Positions 32,665-40,829 of a stretch of 64,000 nt of DNA are shown in pieces (the first letter of the stretch is position 1; each line of letters begins with the position of its first letter). Below the pieces are notes generated by a model. It was not told the origin of the DNA and did no database searches. It saw only the letters and a list, made by a program, of their open reading frames with translations. A program made the position numbers and the translations under genes. This DNA is from Larkinella sp. C7 (GTDB taxonomy: Bacteria > Bacteroidota > Bacteroidia > Cytophagales > Spirosomataceae), in NCBI RefSeq assembly GCF_006149005.1, contig NZ_VBSL01000002.1:310001-374000 (forward strand). The letters run 5' to 3'.

Positions 32665-33969
32665 TTATTTCCCTAAATCCGGCTGTCCATACTTCTCGCG
32701 GTACATGTGGTACAACCGCTTGTGTTTGTCGTCCAGATTGATGTGACGGCCCTGGATATACGCGTGTTCGATCACGTTGGTGCGCATGTCCAGCAAATCG
32801 CCTTTCGACACCACCAGCGTTGCGTGTTTACCCTTTTCGAGCGTGCCCACCACATTGTCGATGCCCATGATTTTGGCGGTCGTGGACGTGATCATTTTCA
32901 GCGCGTCCTCTTTGTCGATGCCCCCGAAACCGGCGGCTGTTCCGGCCTGAAACGGTAGGTTTCGCGTCCGCCAGTAGGCTCCGTCGTAGCTCAGGCTGAC
33001 CGCAATACCAGCTTTCTGGAGCATTCCCGGCAGTTTATACGGCAGATACACATCCTCGTCCTGGAGGTTGGGCAGGCGGTGCATCGGCCCCAGAATCACG
33101 GCGACGTTGTTCTCTTTCAGAAAATCGATCACCCGACCGGCGTCTTCTCCGCCCACAATCACCGGTTTCCGAATGCCCATCTGCTTCGCAAATTTGATGG
33201 CTTCGATGATGTCCTTGCCGTAATCGGCCCGGATGTACAGGTTTTTCGTGCCGTCGAACAGGCCCTTCATCGACTCAAACTTGAGGTTTTTCGGAGCCGG
33301 ATTTTTCAGGGCGGCATAGGCCACCGCGTCGGCAAAGGTCGCTTTCAGGGCGTTGATGCTTTCCTGCCGCTGTTCGTTCTTTTTCAGACTGACCGAAAAA
33401 TCCTCGAAATCAAAGCTGCGGGCGAAATACCCCGGCCAGGTCAGCCAGATACCGTCGTCGGCTTTCAGCACGGCATCTTCCCAGTTCCAGGCGTCGGACT
33501 GCACCACGGACGAGCTCCCCGAAATGACCCCGCCCATCGGCATCACCTGCGTCAGCAGCAGGCCGTTGTTTCGGATGGTCGGAATCACCTCCGAATCGGT
33601 GTTGTAGGCAATCAACGACCGGATGTTCGGGTTGATAAAACCGGTTTCCTGAAAATCGACCGTGGCCCGAACCGCACTGATTTCCTGCAACCCCACCGTC
33701 GAAGCGGGCGAAATGATGCTCGGATAGACGTGTTTTCCGGCCACATTGATCACTTCCGCGCCGTTGGTGGGCGTGTTGCCGTCGCCGACGGCCGTAATGA
33801 TCCCCTTGTCGAACAGGATCACCCCGTTGTTGATCACCTGCCCGTTGCCGACGTGAATCGTCGCACCCGTCAGGGCAATGGCCCGCGTCTGTGGCCCCGC
33901 CGGAGCCGGGTTCTGGGCAAAACCGCTGAGCGAGGCCAGCAGGAGTATGGAGAGTGTTAGCTGTTTCAT
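32665..33969 (-). CDS. Secreted amidohydrolase, imidazolonepropionase-like
   Basis: 434-aa exported protein from the ATG at 33969 (signal peptide MKQLTLSILLLASLSGFAQ). The N-terminal beta-sandwich begins ALTGATIHVGNGQVINNGVILF. The usual HxH metal motif after the first barrel strand is replaced by HVYPSIISPASTVGLQE, so it may not bind the normal metal centre. The C-terminal GTLEKGKHATLVVSKGDLLDMR closes the sandwich. It follows a 1018-aa relative by 92 bp and probably acts as a partner or paralogue of it. A decayed paralogue of its C-terminus lies at 30946-31175. Confidence 0.85.
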   Translation of the reverse strand: MKQLTLSILLLASLSGFAQNPAPAGPQTRAIALTGATIHVGNGQVINNGVILFDKGIITAVGDGNTPTNGAEVINVAGKHVYPSIISPASTVGLQEISAVRATVDFQETGFINPNIRSLIAYNTDSEVIPTIRNNGLLLTQVMPMGGVISGSSSVVQSDAWNWEDAVLKADDGIWLTWPGYFARSFDFEDFSVSLKKNEQRQESINALKATFADAVAYAALKNPAPKNLKFESMKGLFDGTKNLYIRADYGKDIIEAIKFAKQMGIRKPVIVGGEDAGRVIDFLKENNVAVILGPMHRLPNLQDEDVYLPYKLPGMLQKAGIAVSLSYDGAYWRTRNLPFQAGTAAGFGGIDKEDALKMITSTTAKIMGIDNVVGTLEKGKHATLVVSKGDLLDMRTNVIEHAYIQGRHINLDDKHKRLYHMYREKYGQPDLGK

Positions 33970-34026
33970 TTTCTTGTTAGAAGTGTGCGATGCGACAAGA
34001 GAAAGAGACTTTTCAAGCCATTCGAT

Positions 34027-34061
34027 CAAAATCTTTCTTCTCTTCTCTATCCTCTTTTGTC
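34027..34061. repeat. GAnnnnA heptad run between two amidohydrolase genes
   Basis: Read on the minus strand 34061-34027 is five 7-nt words: GACAAAA, GAGGATA, GAGAAGA, GAAGAAA, GATTTTG. A second purine-rich run (GACAAGA, GAAAGAG) starts near 33999 on the plus strand and can pair weakly with it. It fills much of the 92-bp spacer and overlaps neither gene. Confidence 0.65.
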
Positions 34062-37000
34062 TCATTTAGTTTCTGCTTCCCGTTCTTCTCCCTCCGCCAT
34101 CACGCCTTCCACGTCTTCGCAGTGCCACATCCGCTGACGGCGGAAGGTGGGCCGCTGGGTCGAGGCACCACCGGTTTTGGCCGATAACATCTTCTGGATC
34201 AGCCGGGCGCGTTCTTTTTGCAGGTCATCGCGTTTGCGGTCTTCGTCCTGCAGGTCGAAATACACCGTGCCGTCGATGATGGTTTTTTCGGGCCGGGCAT
34301 AAATCGCCAGCGGGTTGTTGTTCCAGAGCACCAGGTCGGCGTCTTTGCCAGCCCGGATGCTCCCCAGCTTGCTGTCGAGGTGCAGGAGTTTCGCCGGATT
34401 GAGGGTCACCATCTTCCAGGCATCTTCCTCCGACATCGCGCCGTATTCCACCGCTTTGGCGGCTTCCTGATTCAGCCGTCGCGCCATTTCGGCATCATCC
34501 GAGTTAATCGACACCAGCACGCCCGCCCGCGCCATCAGGGCGGCATTGTACGGAATGGCGTCTTTCACCTCCATTTTATAGGCCCACCAGTCGGCAAACG
34601 TCGAGCCGCCGACGCCGTGTTTCGCCATTTTGTCGGCCACTTTGTAGCCTTCCAGAATGTGCGTAAACGTGTTGACCTTGAAGCCCAGCGAATCGGCCAC
34701 TTTCATCAGCATGTTGATTTCCGACTGTACGTAGCTGTGGCAGGTGATAAACCGCTTTTTGTTCAGGATTTCGGCCAGCGCGTCCAGTTCCACATCCCGG
34801 CGGGGCGGCACGGCTTTTGCTTTTTCCTTGGCATTCATCGAGTTATACGCTTTCCAGGCGCTGTCATACTCGCGGGCGCGGGTGAAATGATCGAAGTAGA
34901 CCTGCTCCACCCCCATCCGGGTTTGCGGAAACCGAATCCGGACGCCATCGCCCCAGTTGGCCTGTTTGACGTTTTCGCCGAGGGCAAATTTGATAAAACC
35001 GTCGGCGCCTTTCACCAGCATTTCCTGCGGAGCTTCCCCCCATTTCAGTTTCACAATCGCCGACTGCCCCCCGATGGAGTTGGCCGAACCGTGGAGCAGT
35101 TGCGAGGTCGTGACGCCCCCCGCCAGTTGGCGGTAAATGTTGATATCTTCCGAATTGATGACGTCGCTCATCCGCACCTCTGCCGAACTCGTCTGTCCGC
35201 CTTCGTTGATGGAATAGAGCGCGATGTGTGAGTGTTCGTCGATGATGCCGGTGGTCAGGTGTTTGCCCGTTCCATCGATCACCTGCGCACCCGCCGGTGC
35301 CGCCAGACTTTTGCCCACCTGCGCAATTTTGCCGTTCTGCACCAGCACGTCGGCATTCGGCAGCACACCGTCTTTCTCGTTGGTCCAGACCGTCGCATTC
35401 CGGATCAGCAGGGTCTGCGCTTTGGGTTTTTCGAGATTGCCCATGCCAATAAACGGATACAGCAATTTCCCGAACTGCGGGGCAGTTTTCTTCGATGTAT
35501 CAGCTTTGGCAACCGCCGTCGAAGAGAACGGTTGTGCCAAAACCGCCGTCCATTTAACGGTTTTTCCGTCGGGCAGTTCGCCTTCGCCTTTCAGTGTTTT
35601 TTCATCGACCCGATACCCCGACAAGCGAGTGGCTCCGGGTTGTTTCTTATCGAGTTGAAGTTGCAGCGAAATCAGGTCGTTCGTCAGGGCCACTTTCGGC
35701 GTTATTTTCACCGTGTCGGCCATCACGGCATACTCCGGTTTTCCCGGTTTTCCGGTAATGGTCAGCTTCAGGTTGCTGCGGTCGCCGATGGTCAGGTTGT
35801 AGGTGCCACGCAGATCAGCCGCATTTTTATCGCTATAGACGTACTGCTTTCCCCGAATCCAGTTTTCCAGCACCACATTGTCGGCGCTGAACAGGTTGTC
35901 GGACGTGATGATGAAGTTGGCCAGCAAACCCGGTTTCAGGCTCCCGACTTCGTTGTCGATTTTCAGGAGTTGGGCGGGGGTCGTCGTCAGGGCCGCCAAG
36001 GCCTGCTGCTCGGTCAGGCCGTAGTCGATGGCTTTGCGGAGGTTCGCCCAGAAGTCGGTTTTGTTCCGCAGGTTGGCCGTCGTCAACGCAAACGGCACCC
36101 CGGCTTTCGCCAGCATCGCCGGATTGGCCGGGGCCATTTCCCAGTGTTTCAGTTCGGCCAGCGTCACGTTGTCGGCATCCCAGACGTCCTCCACGTCATA
36201 GGCTTGCGGAAAGTTCAGCGGAACAATCAGCGAGGCCCCCGTGGCTTTCACCTCGTCGATCCGCTGGTATTCGTCCCCGGCACTTTTGATAATGTACTGA
36301 ACGCCAAATTCTTCACCAATTTTATCAGCCCGCAACACACCCAGTTTGTCGGGTACTTCAAAAACCGAGGGGATCGTTTGCAACTGGTTGAAGGCGTCGA
36401 GCGACAGGTTGGACTCGGTCGTTTTCCCGGCTTTCTTGTACCAGTCGGCGTCGTAATACGTCTGCCGCAACAGCGCCACCGCGCCCATTGGCGAGTTCGG
36501 ATAGGTTTGGGTCGAAGTGCCTTTGCTGAACGAATAATGGCCCGACACCCGGTCGCGGATCACGACGTTGTTTTCGCGGTCATCGGCGAGGGTTACCAGC
36601 ACCGAATTGCCCCGGGCAATCCCGTCGTGCGGGTGCGTCACCACCGCCCCGAAGCCCAGCTTCCGGAGTTCGTTGGCCTGGGCGACATTGGCTTTGAAAA
36701 TCGTACCGGCGTCGGTTTCGGGCTGAATGGCCTGGTTCCAGTTGAAGGCTCCTTTTTTGTTGGAGTCATACTGCGGCACGCCCCGGCCACCGGCTGGCGG
36801 AGTTCGCCGGAGTTCGGGCATCCCGTAGTCCGAGTCGATGTCGACCAGGGCCGGATAAATGCGTTTCCCCTTCAAATCGGCTACCACGGTTCCCGCCGGA
36901 ATGCTGACGGTTTTTCCGACGGCTTCGATGCGCCCGTTGCGGATGAGTAAGGTGGCCCCTTCGAGGGTCGTTTGCGGATCGACAATCAGTGTCGCGTTGG

Positions 37001-37118
37001 TGAAGGCATACAATCCCGGTCGTTCGTCATAGACGCCATTCCGGGGAAAGGTAACCTGCGACCAGCCGATCTGGGCAAGACCCCAGGTCAGCATACCGGT
37101 TAGGAAAATTTTCCTCAT
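34062..37118 (-). CDS. Large secreted amidohydrolase family protein (two-lobed)
   Basis: 1018-aa exported protein with a signal peptide (about 1-20, ending IGWSQ). It carries two amidohydrolase-like halves. The first (about 40-430) starts FTNATLIVDPQTTLEGATLLI but lacks the HxH motif (YPALVDIDSDYG). The second (about 570-980) has LLIRNATVWTN, the metal-binding DEHSHIA, ITCHSYVQSE and SINSDDAEMARR, so only this half looks catalytically competent. Related Bacteroidota proteins are annotated as amidohydrolases or dipeptidases of unknown substrate. A good -7 box is at 37160-37167, and a terminator ends the transcript after the second gene. Confidence 0.85.
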   Translation of the reverse strand: MRKIFLTGMLTWGLAQIGWSQVTFPRNGVYDERPGLYAFTNATLIVDPQTTLEGATLLIRNGRIEAVGKTVSIPAGTVVADLKGKRIYPALVDIDSDYGMPELRRTPPAGGRGVPQYDSNKKGAFNWNQAIQPETDAGTIFKANVAQANELRKLGFGAVVTHPHDGIARGNSVLVTLADDRENNVVIRDRVSGHYSFSKGTSTQTYPNSPMGAVALLRQTYYDADWYKKAGKTTESNLSLDAFNQLQTIPSVFEVPDKLGVLRADKIGEEFGVQYIIKSAGDEYQRIDEVKATGASLIVPLNFPQAYDVEDVWDADNVTLAELKHWEMAPANPAMLAKAGVPFALTTANLRNKTDFWANLRKAIDYGLTEQQALAALTTTPAQLLKIDNEVGSLKPGLLANFIITSDNLFSADNVVLENWIRGKQYVYSDKNAADLRGTYNLTIGDRSNLKLTITGKPGKPEYAVMADTVKITPKVALTNDLISLQLQLDKKQPGATRLSGYRVDEKTLKGEGELPDGKTVKWTAVLAQPFSSTAVAKADTSKKTAPQFGKLLYPFIGMGNLEKPKAQTLLIRNATVWTNEKDGVLPNADVLVQNGKIAQVGKSLAAPAGAQVIDGTGKHLTTGIIDEHSHIALYSINEGGQTSSAEVRMSDVINSEDINIYRQLAGGVTTSQLLHGSANSIGGQSAIVKLKWGEAPQEMLVKGADGFIKFALGENVKQANWGDGVRIRFPQTRMGVEQVYFDHFTRAREYDSAWKAYNSMNAKEKAKAVPPRRDVELDALAEILNKKRFITCHSYVQSEINMLMKVADSLGFKVNTFTHILEGYKVADKMAKHGVGGSTFADWWAYKMEVKDAIPYNAALMARAGVLVSINSDDAEMARRLNQEAAKAVEYGAMSEEDAWKMVTLNPAKLLHLDSKLGSIRAGKDADLVLWNNNPLAIYARPEKTIIDGTVYFDLQDEDRKRDDLQKERARLIQKMLSAKTGGASTQRPTFRRQRMWHCEDVEGVMAEGEEREAETK

Positions 37119-37159
37119 GTAGGGAATTAGTTAGGTGATGAGAAAGGAAGTCAATGTTA

Positions 37160-37167
37160 CAAATCTA
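37160..37167 (-). promoter_or_regulatory. Candidate -7 element of the amidohydrolase transcript
   Basis: TAGATTTG on the minus strand, identical to the box at 16163-16170, 41 bp before the start codon. No perfect -33 TTTG at 19-21 bp. Confidence 0.45.
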
Positions 37168-37362
37168 CGAAAGGAGTAACGTCATCGACCTATCAAAATG
37201 AACTAAATCCCGGCAATTTCCTGCCAGAATCAACTTTTTTACGCAGAAAATAAACGACTTATGATGAAAACGGGAAGTTTTAGGGACAAAACCGGATTCA
37301 GAAAACCGCCATTGAACAAAACGAAGAAAAGCAGTAGCTTGATAATCATTCTAATGTGTTTA

Positions 37363-37628
37363 CAAATCGCCCCTAATTGATTGAAACATAACAACCGCCG
37401 AAATGAATGTTTATTAGCCCACTGCTTTAGCTGTGGGTAAATTGAAACGAAACCGAATCATTCCGAAACCGTTTTAACGGTTTACCGGACGATGAAACCG
37501 TTAAAACGGTTCTAGTAGTGGGGGGGTACTTGTCGCTTTACCCACAGCTAAAGCAGTGGGCTATAAGCCGAAATAGCAATTCGGTGGTTTTTATGTTTCA
37601 ATCAATTAGGGGATTTAGGGGCGATTTG
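37363..37628. mobile_element. MITE-like element with long terminal inverted repeats
   Basis: A 266-bp AT-rich non-coding element. Its ends (AAATCGCCCCTAA at left, TTAGGGGCGATTT at right), the next words (TTGATTGAAACATAA left, TTATGTTTCAATCAA right) and inner blocks (AGCCCACTGCTTTAGCTGTGGGTAAA left, complementary right) are all inverted. The centre holds AACCGTTTTAACGGTT and AACCGTTAAAACGGTT, also inverted. The right arm has a 9-bp insertion. The hairpin word CCCACTGCTTTAGCTGTGGG is like ends of IS200/IS605-type elements. No transposase is encoded. The rest of the 37119-37645 gap shows no gene. Confidence 0.72.
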
Positions 37629-37645
37629 CGAAGGTGACTTATCCC

Positions 37646-38851
37646 TCAGCTTTTTTCTTTTTTCCTACCTATCACCGGGCACCGTTTAAACGGTTTGGTT
37701 CGGTCGAACAGGTAGCGATACGTCACATGGGTTTTGACAATGGTCGAGCCTAACTGGCTGACAAATCGCACCATGATGGGGTTGAAATCGCCTACCCAGT
37801 TCATTTCCAGCTCGGTATATTGAAAGGCCGGATTGTGATCGGCTTCGTGGGGCATTCGGAGAGCAATGGCCGCTTCGAGGCCTTTGCCCTGGTGGGCGGG
37901 CGCTACGCCAAACACGACCCCGAACGCTTTCCGGTTGGTTTTGCGGATCATGTGCCACAAAAACTTCAGCTTGCCGATCAGATCGAGCTTGCCGTTGACG
38001 TGCTTGAACACCTGGTTGAGTTCGGGCAGGCAAACGAAAAAGGCAACGGGTTCATCGCCGAAGTAAGCAAAGTAAATGATCTTCTCGTCGATGACCGGTT
38101 TCAGTTTCTGCATCAGCACCTGCGCCTGCGCAGCCGTCATTTCTTTCACGCCACTATGCCCCCCCCAGGCCGCGTTGTAGATGTGCCGGAACTGCTCGGC
38201 CGCTGCGGGCAGTTGCCGCTTGTCGATCGTTCGAAAGCTGTAGTCGGGGTTTTCGTAAATACGCCGGGCGCGGTCTTTCACGGCCTGCGACATCCCGGTC
38301 AGTTTGGACCAGGTAGTGGGAATCCCGAACGTAAACTGTTTGAAGTAATCCTGAAAACCGTACTCCTCGAAGAAAGCAATGTAATACGGTTTGGTATAGG
38401 GCATGCAGTAATTCGGCTCCCGGTCGAAGCCATCGACCAGCAAACCCCACCAGCGGTCGCGGTCGCCGAAGTTGATGGGGCCGTCCATCGCTTCCATGCC
38501 CCGGTTTTGGAGCCAGCTTCGGGCCGTGTCGAAGAGCAAAAACGCAGCCGCGCGGTCGTCGATGCACTCGAAGAAACCCAGTCCGCCCGTCGGCTGATCG
38601 TTACCAAGATTCGCAATGTCCCGGTCTACGAATGCCGCGACCCGCCCGATGGTCTCCTGCTGGTCGTTCAGCAATACATACCGGACACATTCACCGTTTT
38701 CGAACCGCTTGTTGCGGGCCGGATCAAAAACTTCCTCGACATCCGTGTCCAGCGGCCGGATCCAATTGGGGTCGTTGCGGTACAGGCGCACCGGAAACCG
38801 GATAAATTCTTTCTGGTATGTTGCGTTTTGGCCAACCTCAATTACCTGCAT
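37646..38851 (-). CDS. Probable GNAT-fold acyltransferase of unknown function
   Basis: 401-aa soluble protein without signal peptide. The N-terminal half resembles an acyl-CoA N-acyltransferase scaffold (FIRFPVRLYRNDPNWIRPL, then VRYVLLNDQQETIGRVAAFVDRD), and the middle has MDGPINFGDRDRWWGLLVDGF, a conserved block in uncharacterised Bacteroidota homologues. The C-terminus has AFGVVFGVAPAHQGKGLEAAIALRM, compatible with a CoA-binding loop (QGKGL). The substrate cannot be assigned. A possible -7 box lies at 38874-38881. It ends 17 bp from the MITE-like element. Confidence 0.68.
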   Translation of the reverse strand: MQVIEVGQNATYQKEFIRFPVRLYRNDPNWIRPLDTDVEEVFDPARNKRFENGECVRYVLLNDQQETIGRVAAFVDRDIANLGNDQPTGGLGFFECIDDRAAAFLLFDTARSWLQNRGMEAMDGPINFGDRDRWWGLLVDGFDREPNYCMPYTKPYYIAFFEEYGFQDYFKQFTFGIPTTWSKLTGMSQAVKDRARRIYENPDYSFRTIDKRQLPAAAEQFRHIYNAAWGGHSGVKEMTAAQAQVLMQKLKPVIDEKIIYFAYFGDEPVAFFVCLPELNQVFKHVNGKLDLIGKLKFLWHMIRKTNRKAFGVVFGVAPAHQGKGLEAAIALRMPHEADHNPAFQYTELEMNWVGDFNPIMVRFVSQLGSTIVKTHVTYRYLFDRTKPFKRCPVIGRKKEKS

Positions 38852-38873
38852 TCAGACGTCGCATAATGGGCTG

Positions 38874-38881
38874 CAAAGGTA
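38874..38881 (-). promoter_or_regulatory. Candidate -7 element of the GNAT-fold gene
   Basis: TACCTTTG on the minus strand (TAnnTTTG), 22 bp before the start codon. No clear -33 box. Confidence 0.4.
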
Positions 38882-39029
38882 GGTATAAAACGGAGAAATG
38901 CCACCAGCCCTGTGTTTCCGGCAAACGGTTTTTGATTGCCGTCAAGCCATTGCGGTTTTTGAATAAAAGCCCCGTTAGGAGTTTTGATGCAATTTACAAC
39001 TGAACGAACAATGCGATTGGCATCACTCT

Positions 39030-39833
39030 TCAATACCGTTCTTTCAACAAATTCATCATAAAGACATTGACTTCCCACTGGTTCACGACCGGCATTTGGG
39101 TATACGGCAGCGTGGGCAAATACGGCGCGGGGCCAAACTCGGTAGTCACGGTCAGGACGGTTTGGTTTTCGCGGTGTATGGCCACGACCTGATCCCACCA
39201 GTTTAGGTGCACCTGAAGCGCGTCGGCCCATTCCGGGGCGCGGGGATCGTTGACCTGTGGCCCTTCGGGATGCCCCACCCGGCTGTGAATGTGGTCGGTA
39301 TGCCGAATGGCGAGTTTAACGGCGTCCTCCTGATTTTCGAGCAGCGATTCGTGGACGTTGCACCAGTGGGAAATGTCGAGGGCCAGCCGGATGTCCGGCA
39401 GTTTTTGCAGGTAATCCCGGGTAATGTGAGCCGCAAACAGGGCTTTTCCCCGGTGCGTTTCGTGCGTGATCCGAACACCGGTTTCCTCCGTAATCCGGTC
39501 GGCCAGTTCAAAAAGCCTGCTGTTCTGTTCGAAGGCAAAAAAGTCTTTTCCGGTCTGGCAATTGATGAACAACGGCCGGGCGTCGATCAGGTGACGCAGG
39601 TATTTTTCGTAGCTGGTCGCGTGCTCGTCCAGATCGGATTCCAACGATTGCCAGTATTGCCCGATCAAGGCCAAACCGTGTTTCGCCAGACTATCCAAAA
39701 TGGCGTTTTTCTCGCCGGTTTCGAACGGCAGCGCCATTTCGACGCCGTCGTACCCCGCGGCTTTCACATTCCGGCAAAACTGGTCGAAGGGCAGTGTATT
39801 TCCCCAGGCGGGGGCAAAAAACTGGAGGGTCAT
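39030..39833 (-). CDS. Sugar phosphate isomerase/epimerase (TIM barrel, AP-endonuclease-2 fold)
   Basis: 267-aa protein of the xylose-isomerase-like TIM-barrel superfamily, from the ATG at 39833 (MTLQFFAPAWG); the TTG 12 bp upstream is less likely. Barrel strands and metal ligands are seen as YDGVEMALPF (Glu), RITHETHRGK (His/Glu), LALDISHWCN (Asp, His) and the C-terminal VTTEFGP (Glu). No signal peptide, so cytoplasmic. The presence of two other isomerases and an oxidoreductase close by suggests sugar-acid or keto-sugar catabolism. Last gene of the putative cluster. Confidence 0.85.
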   Translation of the reverse strand: MTLQFFAPAWGNTLPFDQFCRNVKAAGYDGVEMALPFETGEKNAILDSLAKHGLALIGQYWQSLESDLDEHATSYEKYLRHLIDARPLFINCQTGKDFFAFEQNSRLFELADRITEETGVRITHETHRGKALFAAHITRDYLQKLPDIRLALDISHWCNVHESLLENQEDAVKLAIRHTDHIHSRVGHPEGPQVNDPRAPEWADALQVHLNWWDQVVAIHRENQTVLTVTTEFGPAPYLPTLPYTQMPVVNQWEVNVFMMNLLKERY

Positions 39834-39840
39834 TTTTTTA

Positions 39841-39980
39841 GACAAGAGACGTTAGAATTGAGAATAAAGACCGAAGTGGTGAGAATGTGAGGTAAGCGAA
39901 CCTGAATTGGCTATGCTTTTGTAACCATTGCCATAAAAATAGCCAGTTTAGTCTCTTGTCTCACCGCTCTCCTCTTTTAT
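39841..39980. repeat. GAnnnnA heptad arrays bounding a gap
   Basis: Plus strand 39841-39889 reads in 7-nt words: GACAAGA, GACGTTA, GAATTGA, GAATAAA, GACCGAA, GTGGTGA, GAATGTG. The reverse complement of 39951-39980 reads GATAAAA, GAGGAGA, GCGGTGA, GACAAGA, GAC. Only the ends (39840-39850 and 39951-39961) form a perfect 11-bp inverted repeat. It lies between PhyH and the isomerase gene. Confidence 0.7.
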
Positions 39981-40768
39981 CTTTTTATCAAAAAATCCGC
40001 CGTTTCCGAAATACCGGCTTCGGTTTCGGCCAGCAGATCGCCGTCGAAAGACGCAATGGGTGTGTAGCTGCTTTCGTGAACATCCTTATACGGTTTGTTA
40101 CTCGCGAGGTTATACGCCGTGATGATCGACCAGCGGGGCTTGTCGGACAAGTTGGCCGCCGACGCGTGCAGCGTGTTGCAGTGAAAAAACGCCGTGTCGC
40201 CGGGCTCCATTTCCAGGTATTCCAGCGGCATGATTTTCAATGCTTCGTTCACTTTTTCCATGTCTGCGCCCACTTGTTCCCCCGAAAAACCGTGCTCGAC
40301 GCGGCCCATTTTGTGTGAGCCTTTGATCATCTGCAAACAGCCGTTTTCCTTCGTCGCAGGCGTCAGCGCCGTCAGCACCGAGAGCATGTCGGGAAACAGA
40401 AAACCGTTGTTTTTATACCAGTAGCCATAGTCCTGATGCCACTCCCAGGCCCCGCCGGTTCGCGGTTCTTTCTGCATCAGTTTGGAGTGGTAATGGGCCG
40501 CCCGCCCGCCCAGAATTTGCTCCACGCCCTCCACAATCCGCGCCGACCGGGCAAACTTGCTGTATAAACTCTCATCGAGCGCGTACCACAACGCCAGTTT
40601 GGTTTTCATGCCCGAGGCATCGACGCGGTCGTAGGTTTTGGTACTCAACACCGTATCGCCCACGGCCAGGCTGTAAAGCCGTTCTACTTCGGCTTTGGAA
40701 AACAGGTTTCTGACGACCACGTAGCCGTCGCGCTGGTAGGTCTGGAGGTGTTCGCTGGTAAAGGGCAT
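39977..40768 (-). CDS. Phytanoyl-CoA dioxygenase (PhyH) family protein
   Basis: 263-aa Fe(II)/2-oxoglutarate-type oxygenase from the ATG at 40768 (MPFTSEHLQTYQRDGYVVV). The metal-binding HxD is in WEWHQDYGYW and the distal His is in FFHCNTLHASAANLS; the Arg that binds 2-oxoglutarate is likely in KPRWSIITAYN. The family hydroxylates many small molecules, not only phytanoyl-CoA. Its place between two TIM-barrel isomerases and a Gfo/Idh oxidoreductase suggests it acts on a sugar-derived or related compound. The real substrate is unknown. Confidence 0.88.
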   Translation of the reverse strand: MPFTSEHLQTYQRDGYVVVRNLFSKAEVERLYSLAVGDTVLSTKTYDRVDASGMKTKLALWYALDESLYSKFARSARIVEGVEQILGGRAAHYHSKLMQKEPRTGGAWEWHQDYGYWYKNNGFLFPDMLSVLTALTPATKENGCLQMIKGSHKMGRVEHGFSGEQVGADMEKVNEALKIMPLEYLEMEPGDTAFFHCNTLHASAANLSDKPRWSIITAYNLASNKPYKDVHESSYTPIASFDGDLLAETEAGISETADFLIKR

Positions 40769-40780
40769 GGCTGTATGGGT

Positions 40781-40829
40781 GATGATAGAGATGAGATAAA
40801 AGAGGTTAGACTTGAGAACGGAGACGGTT
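40781..40829. repeat. Seven GAnnnnA heptads in an intergenic spacer
   Basis: GATGATA, GAGATGA, GATAAAA, GAGGTTA, GACTTGA, GAACGGA, GACGGTT run from 40781 to 40829 without interruption, filling most of the 61-bp spacer between PhyH and the isomerase gene. It ends directly before the isomerase stop codon. No inverted partner is seen here. Confidence 0.75.

Noticed and set aside
35232-36950. 572-aa open frame on the plus strand
   Set aside because: It is antisense to the 1018-aa amidohydrolase, arises from GC-rich codon bias, and its product has no recognisable motif. The same applies to long frames at 268-1134, 33079-33960, 34218-35231, 37820-38866 and 42123-43073.
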